Shown here in pieces: positions 1-5,888 of a stretch of DNA of 11,788 nt; position 1 is the first letter of the stretch; the number at the start of each line of letters is the position of its first letter. Source of the DNA: an uncultured Planctomycetaceae bacterium. GTDB taxonomy: Bacteria; Planctomycetota; Planctomycetia; Pirellulales; Pirellulaceae. The DNA is taken from NCBI GenBank assembly GCA_903927685.1, contig CAIYOB010000015.1, positions 1 to 11,788 of the forward strand. Direction: 5' to 3'. Below the pieces are notes generated by a model, which worked only from the letters and a program-made list of their open reading frames with translations, did no database searches and was not told where the DNA came from. A program made the translations under genes and the position numbers.

Positions 1-157
1 CATCGATCAGTCGTCGGACATTCCAGGTCACGCGAGGGCCCAGCCGAATCGACGGCAGCAGCCGCTCCTGCATGTCCACCACCAGCAGAGCCGTATCGTC
101 ACGAGACATAAGTTCCGGGCTGCGCGGCAGGCGTTCGTCGGTATTCATGGCGTTCAT
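1..157 (-). CDS. Isochorismatase-family cysteine hydrolase, N-terminal fragment
   Basis: This is a partial gene: reading leftward from the ATG at 157, 52 codons are open to the window edge. Residues 20-32 read DDTALLVVDMQER, the first beta strand and catalytic-Asp motif (Asp28) of the isochorismatase/nicotinamidase-like hydrolase superfamily. Members use an Asp-Lys-Cys triad to hydrolyse small amides or enol ethers. Lys and Cys would lie beyond the edge, so the substrate cannot be judged. A second in-frame ATG (148) and a third Met at codon 17 (109) are alternative starts; no convincing ribosome binding site precedes any of them. The gene is divergent from rpmF. The family call rests only on this short N-terminus, but the VVDMQ signature is quite specific. 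Confidence 0.72.
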   Translation of the reverse strand, partial: MNAMNTDERLPRSPELMSRDDTALLVVDMQERLLPSIRLGPRVTWNVRRLID

Positions 158-553
158 TGTTCAGACCGCGGTTGGGAAAAGCAAGTCGGCAACGGCGGTG
201 ATGGGCACGGCGCCGCGGGGGCGATTGGTGCGAGGTTACGCGACGTACCATTTGGGGCTGGGTCACCGTGCGCGACGGCTCGATCAAGACCGCCGTGGCC
301 ACTCATGGCCGTTGACACAAGGCCGATACCACCGTAGTATGCTCAGTTTGCCGAGGCGGCAGGTCTGGTGTGCCTTCGAATTCGGCCGGTGGCGGGCCCT
401 GAAGTCGCGACCGGTTGCGATGCAGGCCACCAACTCGGCGATGGCAATAACTCCCTGCTCAGTAACACTTTGCGTGCCATCAAGACGCTCGGCGCGTCGC
501 GGTTGGCAGGTTGCTGGCCAGTGTTTCCCTGTGCAAGTGTTTGGATAGAGGCT
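158..553. other. Divergent intergenic region with rpmF leader
   Basis: This 396-bp stretch has no convincing gene. Open frames exist on both strands, but they have no family resemblance and are explained by high GC. It holds a sigma70-like promoter facing rpmF (312-340) and a small inverted repeat just upstream of its -35 (GGCCA-CTCA-TGGCC, 297-310). About 205 nt of transcribed leader before rpmF would follow. The rpmF frame stays open upstream to an ATG at 368, but that extension does not look like the DUF177/YceD protein that often precedes rpmF. I see no T-tract hairpin here. Confidence 0.6.
312..340 (+). promoter_or_regulatory. Putative sigma70-type promoter of the rpmF-fab genes
   Basis: TTGACA (312-317) is a perfect -35 hexamer. 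It is followed after exactly 17 bp by TAGTAT (335-340), which matches the -10 consensus at 4 of 6 positions including T1, A2 and T6. The predicted start would be near 347, giving an rpmF leader of about 205 nt. No transcription data are available, and planctomycete promoter rules are assumed to resemble the general sigma70 pattern. Confidence 0.5.
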
Positions 554-736
554 ATGGCGGTTCCCAAGAGAAGGCAGTCGAATTCCCGAACGGGCAAGCG
601 TCGTTCGCATGACCACAAAAAGCCCAAGCAACTGACGTTCTGCCCCAAGTGCAGTACGGCCGTACCGACCCATGTCGTCTGCCCGAATTGCGGGTATTAC
701 ATGGGACGCGTCGTGGTCGAATCGGCTGAGGAGTAG
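554..736 (+). CDS. rpmF: 50S ribosomal protein L32, zinc-ribbon form
   Basis: This 60-residue protein is a component of the large ribosomal subunit. It starts MAVPKRRQSNSRTGKRRSHD, the conserved basic L32 head (MAVPK+R.S.SR...R) that lies against 23S rRNA. The zinc ribbon is complete: Cys30-x2-Cys33 and Cys43-x2-Cys46, so this is the zinc-binding (C+) paralogue type. The ATG at 554 is chosen because the conserved head begins there, although the frame remains open upstream. Only 14 nt separate its stop from the fabD start, which suggests cotranscription. rpmF heading a fatty acid synthesis cluster is a common bacterial arrangement, but the usual plsX and fabH between rpmF and fabD are absent here. 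Identification is secure. Confidence 0.96.
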   Translation: MAVPKRRQSNSRTGKRRSHDHKKPKQLTFCPKCSTAVPTHVVCPNCGYYMGRVVVESAEE

Positions 737-750
737 GCGAGGGCTGGGCC

Positions 751-1662
751 TTGAGCAAGATCGCTTTTCTGTTTCCGGGTCAGGGTGCCCAGACCGTGGG
801 GATGGGGGCGGCGCTGGTCGAGCAATTGCCGGCGGCCCGCAGCCTGTTCGCGCGCGCGGCCGAGGTACTGGGTTACGACTTGGCGGAGGTCTGCTTTCGC
901 GGGCCCGACGACGTGCTGGATTCGACCGAATACAGTCAGCCGGCATTGTTTGTCACCAGCTTGGCGGCGCTCGAGTTGTTGCGGCAGGAGTCGCCGCAGA
1001 CCGTCGGTGAGTGTGCGGCGACGGCCGGACTGAGCCTGGGCGAATACACGGCCATCGTGTTTGCCGGGGCGATCGAGTTCGAGGCCGGCTTGAAGCTCGT
1101 TCAGCAACGCGGGCAGGCCATGCAGGAAGCCTCGGATCGTACGCCGAGCGGGATGGTCAGCATTCTGGGCTTGGACCGGGCTCGGGTCGAGAAACTGTGC
1201 GACGAGGTTCGCCAGGACGGGGAGGTTTTGCAGTGCGCCAACTTCCTGTGTCCCGCGAACATCGCCGTCTCGGGGCATAATGCCGCGTGTGAGCGGATTG
1301 CCGAGGCCGCGGCCAAGGCTGGGGCCATGAAAGTTGTCCCGCTGGCAGTGGCCGGGGCCTTCCATACCCCGATCATGGGTTCGGCCGTCGAGCGACTCGC
1401 TGCCGCCCTGGCCGATGTCCCGATGCGCAAGCCCCAGATTCCTGTCATTTCCAACGTGGACGCACGGCCGCACGAGGATCCTGAGGAAATGCGGGAGCTT
1501 CTGATTCGCCAGGTCGTGTCGCCGGTCCAATGGGAAGACTCGATGCGGTACCTGTTGGGCGAAGGCTTTGACTTGTTCTATGAGATCGGTGCGGGGCGCG
1601 TCCTGCGGGGGCTATTGAAGCGAATCGACCGCCGGGCGACCTGCGAGAGCGTAAGCTGCTGA
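751..1662 (+). CDS. fabD: Malonyl-CoA:ACP transacylase FabD
   Basis: This 303-residue protein transfers malonyl from CoA to holo-ACP, supplying the extender unit for type II fatty acid synthesis in the cytosol. The N-terminus IAFLFPGQGAQ is the family signature (Gln11). The nucleophile elbow is GLSLGEY with Ser95, and Arg120 (QQRG), His205 (GAFHT) and Gln254 fill the other catalytic and binding positions. The length is normal. The start is TTG at 751: the conserved first strand begins at residue 4, and the next in-frame ATG, at 799, would remove the PGQG motif. One departure from the E. coli enzyme is Leu94 in place of His in GHSLGE. The gene lies 14 nt after rpmF, and about 110 nt separate it from fabG. 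Confidence 0.95.
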   Translation: MSKIAFLFPGQGAQTVGMGAALVEQLPAARSLFARAAEVLGYDLAEVCFRGPDDVLDSTEYSQPALFVTSLAALELLRQESPQTVGECAATAGLSLGEYTAIVFAGAIEFEAGLKLVQQRGQAMQEASDRTPSGMVSILGLDRARVEKLCDEVRQDGEVLQCANFLCPANIAVSGHNAACERIAEAAAKAGAMKVVPLAVAGAFHTPIMGSAVERLAAALADVPMRKPQIPVISNVDARPHEDPEEMRELLIRQVVSPVQWEDSMRYLLGEGFDLFYEIGAGRVLRGLLKRIDRRATCESVSC

Positions 1663-1721
1663 ACGATCTCGGGGTTTGGCGAGAGCATCTGCACCACCAT
1701 CCTGTCGGCGAGAAACGCGGA

Positions 1722-1736
1722 GGCACCTGCGGTGCC
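1722..1736. repeat. Small perfect inverted repeat in the fabD-fabG gap
   Basis: GGCACC (1722-1727) and GGTGCC (1731-1736) are exact reverse complements separated by a 3-nt TGC loop. The resulting hairpin is GC-rich but is not followed by a T-run on either strand, so it does not look like an intrinsic terminator. It lies 40 nt before the chosen fabG start, upstream of the GGAGG at 1751-1755. It could be an RNA structure that affects fabG expression, or chance. Confidence 0.35.
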
Positions 1737-1776
1737 GGCAGGGGATTCACGGAGGATCCTGCGAGGAATGACTGTC

Positions 1777-2547
1777 ATGTCGAATCAACCTACGATCGGC
1801 CTCTCGGCGAACCTGACGGGGCAGGTGGCGCTGGTCACTGGCGCATCCCGCGGCCTGGGCAAGGCGATTGCCCTGGAACTGGCTCGAAATGGAGCGCGCG
1901 TGGCTTGCGTGGCTCGCGATACCGACAAACTGGCCGAGACGGTGGCGGCGATCCAGCAGGTAGGCGGTCAGGCCGAAGGCTTCGCCTGCAATGTCAAAGA
2001 ACGGAAATCGGTCGACACACTCGTTGATGGCATTTGCGCACAATGGGGACGACTGGATATTCTCGTCAACAACGCCGGGGTAACGCGGGATACGTTGCTG
2101 CCGCGAATGACGGACGAAGAGTGGGACGAGGTGATCTCGACCAACTTGACGGGGGCGTTTCTGTTCGCTCGGGCGGCCTCGCGGCACATGATGATGGCGA
2201 AATACGGGCGGATCATTAACATTGCCAGCGTCACGGGGATCATTGGCAATCCGGGGCAAACAAACTATTCGGCCACCAAGGCCGGCCTGATCGGGTTTAC
2301 GCGGAGCTTGGCCCGCGAGTTGGCGGGACGGAAAGTCACCATCAATGCGGTCGCGCCGGGGTTCATCGCGAGCGATATGACCAAGCAATTGGGGGCGGTG
2401 ATCCTGGAGGAGGCGAAAAAACGCATCCCGGCCAAGCGAATTGGGACGCCCGAGGACGTGGCGGGTGCAGTGCTGTTCTTGGCGAGTCCCGCGGCGTCCT
2501 ACGTCACGGGGCAGGTGATCGTGGTCGATGGCGGCATGACGGGGTGA
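1777..2547 (+). CDS. fabG: 3-oxoacyl-ACP reductase FabG
   Basis: This is a short-chain dehydrogenase of 256 residues, counted from the ATG at 1777. It would reduce beta-ketoacyl-ACP to 3-hydroxyacyl-ACP with NADPH. The motifs are the Rossmann TGASRGLG at 21-28, NNAG at 98-101, catalytic Asn123, Ser151, Tyr164 and Lys168 (YSATK), and a C-terminal DGGMTG typical of FabG. An alternative ATG at 1768 adds three residues. GAGG at 1763-1766 serves the 1777 start with 10 nt, and GGAGG at 1751-1755 serves 1768 with 12 nt, so the start is uncertain by three codons. A GTG at 1732 is less likely because it would add a non-conserved extension. Its place between fabD and acpP supports FabG over other short-chain dehydrogenases. 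Confidence 0.95.
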   Translation: MSNQPTIGLSANLTGQVALVTGASRGLGKAIALELARNGARVACVARDTDKLAETVAAIQQVGGQAEGFACNVKERKSVDTLVDGICAQWGRLDILVNNAGVTRDTLLPRMTDEEWDEVISTNLTGAFLFARAASRHMMMAKYGRIINIASVTGIIGNPGQTNYSATKAGLIGFTRSLARELAGRKVTINAVAPGFIASDMTKQLGAVILEEAKKRIPAKRIGTPEDVAGAVLFLASPAASYVTGQVIVVDGGMTG

Positions 2548-2574
2548 GCTTACCGCTTTCTCCCCGATCCGCTC

Positions 2575-2604
2575 TTGACCACTCTTGACAGAATCCTTTA
2601 TCTT
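2575..2604 (+). promoter_or_regulatory. Putative internal promoter for acpP-fabF
   Basis: TTGACC (2575-2580, 5 of 6 matches) and TATCTT (2599-2604, 4 of 6 including T1, A2, T3 and T6) are separated by 18 bp. A second hexamer, TTGACA at 2585-2590, lies within the spacer but has no good -10 at the right distance. The 163-bp fabG-acpP gap is long for this gene run, and acpP commonly needs more transcript than its neighbours, which fits an extra promoter. It is predicted only from sequence. Confidence 0.38.
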
Positions 2605-2629
2605 CTTGCGGTTTACGTTCCGAAATAGG

Positions 2630-2662
2630 GCTTGATTACGGTTCGATTCAGGCTTGATTCAA
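2630..2662. repeat. Three tandem 11-bp repeats upstream of acpP
   Basis: Three adjacent 11-mers read GCTTGATTACG (2630-2640), GTTCGATTCAG (2641-2651) and GCTTGATTCAA (2652-2662). Six of 11 positions are identical in all three (1, 3, 5-8), including the GATT core, and every other position agrees in two. An 11-bp period is about one helical turn, so equivalent bases face the same side of the DNA. This fits a protein-binding array, but it may also be chance or act in the acpP leader RNA. Confidence 0.4.
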
Positions 2663-2695
2663 CGCCGGGCTCGAATTCTAGGCTTTAGCTTACGT

Positions 2696-2701
2696 GGGAG
2701 G
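2696..2701 (+). promoter_or_regulatory. Ribosome binding site that sets the acpP GTG start
   Basis: GGGAGG ends 9 nt before the GTG at 2711. This strong Shine-Dalgarno match selects the GTG over the upstream in-frame ATG at 2654, which would add 19 non-conserved residues, and over the internal ATG at 2735. Confidence 0.65.
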
Positions 2702-2710
2702 AAATCAGAA

Positions 2711-2950
2711 GTGTCTTCAGTTGCAGAACGAGTAATGGACATTGTTGCCGAGCAGCTCGGCGTCGACAAGGAAAAAGTGAAGCCGGAAACGCACTTCATC
2801 AACGACTTGGGCGCCGACTCGCTGGACACCGTCGAGTTGGTGATGGAGTTGGAGGAAGAGTTCGATATCAACATCCCGGACGACGCCGCGGAAAAGATCG
2901 AGACCGTCGGCCAGGCGATCAAGTTCATCGAAGAAGCGCAGTCCTCCTGA
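2711..2950 (+). CDS. acpP: Acyl carrier protein AcpP
   Basis: This acidic 79-residue carrier protein holds growing acyl chains on a 4'-phosphopantetheine arm and shuttles them between the Fab enzymes. The attachment site is Ser37 in [14 protein letters not shown], the canonical position and context. Helix I (residues 2-15) and the acidic recognition helix II (38-50, [13 protein letters not shown]) are intact, and the length is typical. The GTG start follows GGGAGG with 9 nt. fabF begins 19 nt downstream. Ser37 must be modified by a phosphopantetheinyl transferase, which is not in this window, while a possible remover of that arm is encoded after fabF. Identification is secure. Confidence 0.97.
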   Translation: MSSVAERVMDIVAEQLGVDKEKVKPETHFINDLGADSLDTVELVMELEEEFDINIPDDAAEKIETVGQAIKFIEEAQSS

Positions 2951-2969
2951 TAGAGTGTGAGCCACCAGC

Positions 2970-4220
2970 ATGAAACGACGGGTTGTCGTCACCGGCCTGG
3001 GGGTCGTAACGTCGCTGAGTCAGAAAGTCGACGACTTGTTTGAACGCCTGTGTCGCGGCGAGAGCGGAGTCCATCCGATTCGCCTGTTCGACACGACGGA
3101 CTTCAAAGTCAAGTTCGGCGGCGACGTCTACGACTGGGATACCGGCGATTATATTGACAAGAAAGAGGTCAAGCGAATTGACCGGTTCACCCAATTTGCC
3201 TTGGTGGCCGGAATCGACGCCATACGCGACTCGGGCTTGGATTTTTCCAAGGAAGATCCGTTCCGTTGCGGCGTGGTTTTGGGTTCGGGCATCGGCGGGC
3301 TGAACGAGATCGAAACGCAGATGGCGCGGCTGCTGTACAAGGGCCCGGATCGCGTTTCGGCTCTCACCATCCCCAAGCTGATGCTGAACGCCGCCGGCGG
3401 CAACCTCTCGATTCATTTCGGCATCCGCGGCCCCAATTACACGGTCGCCACGGCCTGTGCCAGCGCGACCAACGCGATTGGAGACGCCTTCAAGTCGATT
3501 CAGTACGACGACGCGGACGTCATGATCACGGGCGGCAGCGAAGCCGCCGTGACTCCGATGGGAGTCAGCGGCTTTCAGAATATGAAGGCCCTCTCGATGC
3601 GCAACGACGCCCCGCCTCAGGCGAGTCGGCCGTTCGATGTTGACCGGGACGGCTTTGTACTGGCCGAAGGTGCCGGTTTGCTGGTGCTGGAAGAACTGGA
3701 ACATGCTCGGGCCCGCGGCGCACGGATCTATGCCGAAGTTCTGGGCTTTGGCGCCAGCGGGGACGGCGGCCACATCACGCAGCCTGACGAGCAGGGCACG
3801 GGGGCCGCTCGAGCGATGACCTGCGCCCTGCGGGACGCGAAGATGGACCCCGCCGACATGGTCTATATCAATGCTCACGGCACCAGTACGCCGTTGGGCG
3901 ACAAGGCGGAAACCTTGGCCATGAAACGCGTGTTTGGCGAGCACGCCAAGCGGCTGAGCATTTCGAGCACCAAGAGCAACCTGGGGCATACGTTGGGAGC
4001 CAGTGGCGGAATTGAATTGCTGGTCACGGTCAAGGCGATCCAGCGCAGCTTGGTGCCACCAACAATCAACTTGCAGACGCCGGATCCCGACTGCGACTTG
4101 GATTACACGCCGAACCAGCCACGCCAACGCGAGATCAAGGTGGCGATGAGCAACAGCTTCGGGTTTGGTGGTCACAACGCCTCGGTGATCGTCGGTCAAC
4201 TGCGGAACGGTGCGGCCTGA
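2970..4220 (+). CDS. fabF: 3-oxoacyl-ACP synthase II FabF
   Basis: This 416-residue condensing enzyme catalyses Claisen condensation of acyl-ACP with malonyl-ACP. It is a thiolase-fold KAS II: catalytic Cys163 (TVATACASA), His303 (NAHGTST), Lys335 (SSTKSN) and His340 (NLGHTLG) are all present. The glycine-rich FGFGGHN near residues 397-403 is the acyl-pocket gate region. The start MKRRVVVTGLGVVTSL is the standard N-terminus. The Cys-His-His triad separates it from FabB-independent KAS III (FabH, Cys-His-Asn). The spacing of 19 nt after acpP and 15 nt before the AcpH-like gene suggests one transcript. The length is normal and no lesion was seen. Confidence 0.96.
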   Translation: MKRRVVVTGLGVVTSLSQKVDDLFERLCRGESGVHPIRLFDTTDFKVKFGGDVYDWDTGDYIDKKEVKRIDRFTQFALVAGIDAIRDSGLDFSKEDPFRCGVVLGSGIGGLNEIETQMARLLYKGPDRVSALTIPKLMLNAAGGNLSIHFGIRGPNYTVATACASATNAIGDAFKSIQYDDADVMITGGSEAAVTPMGVSGFQNMKALSMRNDAPPQASRPFDVDRDGFVLAEGAGLLVLEELEHARARGARIYAEVLGFGASGDGGHITQPDEQGTGAARAMTCALRDAKMDPADMVYINAHGTSTPLGDKAETLAMKRVFGEHAKRLSISSTKSNLGHTLGASGGIELLVTVKAIQRSLVPPTINLQTPDPDCDLDYTPNQPRQREIKVAMSNSFGFGGHNASVIVGQLRNGAA

Positions 4221-4235
4221 GTTGGCCCGCCGCCC

Positions 4236-4889
4236 ATGAATTACTTTGCCCACGCTCTGCCCTACCTCGACCGTCCGTATTTTGTCGCGGGCACGGCAGT
4301 ACCCGACTGGCTGAGCGTGATCGACCGCAAGATGCGGGTCCGATCCACTGCAGCGCAGACACTGGTCGCACACGAGGATCCTCGGATCGCCGAGGTCGCG
4401 GCCGGCATCGTCCAGCACCACCACGATGACCGCTGGTTCCATCAGACGCGCACGTTCGCCGAGTTGAATCTGCAGCTGACGGCAGCCGTTCGCGGGGTTC
4501 TGCCGGACGACGATAGCTTTCGCCCCAGCTTCCTGGGGCATATTCTGGTCGAAATCCTGCTGGATGCGGCGTTGATTGCGAACCACAGGGACCAGCTCGA
4601 TGCCTATCACGAAGCCCTGCGGAGCGTCGATCCGCACCTGGTGGGGACGGCCGTGAATCAGATGGCGACCCGGACCTCGGACATCTGGCCCGTCTTCATT
4701 CCGCATTTTTGCGCCGAGCGGTTCTTGTACGACTACGCTGAGGATGCGAAACTGCTGGGGCGGCTGAACCGCGTCATGCGCCGCGTGCACCTGCCGCCCC
4801 TGCCGGACCAGTTCCAGATGATCCTGCCGGCAGCCCGCCAAGCCGTCGCCCAGCGGCAACAAGAGTTGCTGGGGAAGAGGGACGAGTGA
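4236..4889 (+). CDS. AcpH-like putative acyl carrier protein phosphodiesterase
   Basis: This 217-residue protein has no signal peptide or membrane segment. The N-terminus MNYFAHALPY, then G19 and PD24W, matches E. coli AcpH (MNFLAHLHL, G19, D24) in sequence and position as I recall it. The next block, GI-x2-His61-x3-Asp65-x3-His69, parallels AcpH GI-x-x-His-x3-Asp-x3-Asp. A third, His102-x3-Glu106-x3-Asp110, lies where AcpH has its DxxxDH helix. AcpH is a non-canonical HD-superfamily, metal-dependent enzyme that cleaves phosphopantetheine from holo-ACP. Location 15 nt after fabF and close to acpP supports that role. If not AcpH, it is still likely an HD-like metal hydrolase. The downstream half (residues 120-217) is not recognised. 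The start is the first ATG; no Shine-Dalgarno is evident. Confidence 0.55.
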   Translation: MNYFAHALPYLDRPYFVAGTAVPDWLSVIDRKMRVRSTAAQTLVAHEDPRIAEVAAGIVQHHHDDRWFHQTRTFAELNLQLTAAVRGVLPDDDSFRPSFLGHILVEILLDAALIANHRDQLDAYHEALRSVDPHLVGTAVNQMATRTSDIWPVFIPHFCAERFLYDYAEDAKLLGRLNRVMRRVHLPPLPDQFQMILPAARQAVAQRQQELLGKRDE

Positions 4890-4901
4890 AAAAGGTAGAG
4901 G

Positions 4902-4942
4902 GACAACTGAAAACGACCACTGACAACTGACCACTGACAATT
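4902..4942. repeat. Heptanucleotide tandem repeat array (GACMACT)
   Basis: Consecutive 7-nt units read GACCACT (4915-4921), GACAACT (4922-4928), GACCACT (4929-4935) and GACAATT (4936-4942). One more GACAACT (4902-4908) is separated by the 6-nt degenerate unit GAAAAC. The array fills most of the gap between the AcpH-like gene and the next coding region and ends 3 nt before that gene's ribosome binding site (AAGGAG, 4946-4951). It resembles dispersed heptamer repeats seen in cyanobacteria and planctomycetes. It is GC-poor against its surroundings, and its function is unknown. Confidence 0.7.
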
Positions 4943-4958
4943 CCCAAGGAGACCAACG

Positions 4959-5807
4959 ATGAAGTTCGGCATGAATCTGTTGCTGTGGACGGGCGAATTG
5001 AACGAGGGGCTGCTGCCCGTGCTCGAGTCGCTCAAGAAGATGGGCTACGACGGCGTCGAATTGCCGTTGTTCAACATGGGCTTGGACTACGCGGCCTGGG
5101 GCCGGCGGCTGGACGACCTGGGCTTGGCTCGGACGGCCGTGACCGTTCGCGGTGAAGCCGACAATCCGATCAGTCCCGATCCGGCGGTGCGCGCGTTGGG
5201 CATCGCGAATACGAAACGGGCCATCGATTGCGCCCAAGCGGCGGGTGCCACGGCGCTGGTCGGACCGTTCCATTCCGCGCTGGGGTATTTCACGGGCCAA
5301 GGCGCCACGGCGGACGAATGGAAGTGGGGCGTCGAGAGCATGCGGCCGGTCGCCGAGCATGCGGGCCAGGCCGGCGTGATCTTGGGGCTGGAGACCCTGA
5401 ATCGGTTCGAGTGCTATCTGCTGAACGCGCACGCCGATGCGACACGGTTCGTCCAGGAAGTCAATCATCCCAATTGCCGCGCGATGTACGACACGTTCCA
5501 CGCGCACATCGAGGAGAAGAGCGTCGCGGGGGCGATCCGCGCCGTGGCCCCGGTGTTGTGCCACGTGCACATCTCGGAAAACGACCGCAGTACGCCGGGG
5601 AAAGGCAACGTCCGCTGGGCGGACAACTTTGACACGCTGAAAGAAATCGGCTACGACGGCTGGCTGACGATCGAAGCCTTTGGCATGGCCCTGCCCGAGT
5701 TGGTTGCGGCCACCAAGATCTGGCGGCGGATGTACCAGACCGAAGAACAACTCGCCCGCGAGGGACTGGCGTTCATGAAGGCCCAATACGCCCAGCGCTG
5801 GCAGTAA
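4959..5807 (+). CDS. Ketose 3-epimerase-like sugar isomerase (xylose isomerase-like TIM barrel)
   Basis: This 282-residue protein belongs to the AP2Ec/xylose-isomerase-like TIM barrels and is closest in motif to D-tagatose/D-psicose 3-epimerases. The four metal ligands are in order: Glu145 (LETLNRFE), Asp178 (MYDTFH), His204 (HVHISE) and Glu239 (TIEAF). Substrate-contact candidates are Glu151, His181 and Arg210 (ENDRSTPGKG). Such enzymes use Mn or Co to epimerise C3 of free ketoses. No export signal is present, so it should be cytosolic. AAGGAG stands 7 nt before the ATG. It lies 81 nt before the Gfo/Idh/MocA gene, a frequent pairing in sugar catabolism. The exact sugar is unknown, and a hydroxypyruvate-isomerase-like or inosose-type role is an alternative. 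Confidence 0.85.
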   Translation: MKFGMNLLLWTGELNEGLLPVLESLKKMGYDGVELPLFNMGLDYAAWGRRLDDLGLARTAVTVRGEADNPISPDPAVRALGIANTKRAIDCAQAAGATALVGPFHSALGYFTGQGATADEWKWGVESMRPVAEHAGQAGVILGLETLNRFECYLLNAHADATRFVQEVNHPNCRAMYDTFHAHIEEKSVAGAIRAVAPVLCHVHISENDRSTPGKGNVRWADNFDTLKEIGYDGWLTIEAFGMALPELVAATKIWRRMYQTEEQLAREGLAFMKAQYAQRWQ

Positions 5808-5888
5808 CTGGACTTTCGCGGCGCGGTCTGGTGTAATGACGGCGATATCTCTGCGCCTACCGTTACCCACAGGTTCAAGGAGTCGCCC

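Noticed and set aside
368..553. In-frame upstream extension of rpmF, possibly a DUF177/YceD gene or a fusion
   Set aside because: DUF177 proteins are near 170 residues and end before rpmF; this stretch has no such features. L32 begins at MAVPKRR, encoded at 554.
284..1530. Minus-strand open frames opposite rpmF and fabD
   Set aside because: They are Arg/Pro-rich shadows of well-supported plus-strand genes, with no family resemblance.
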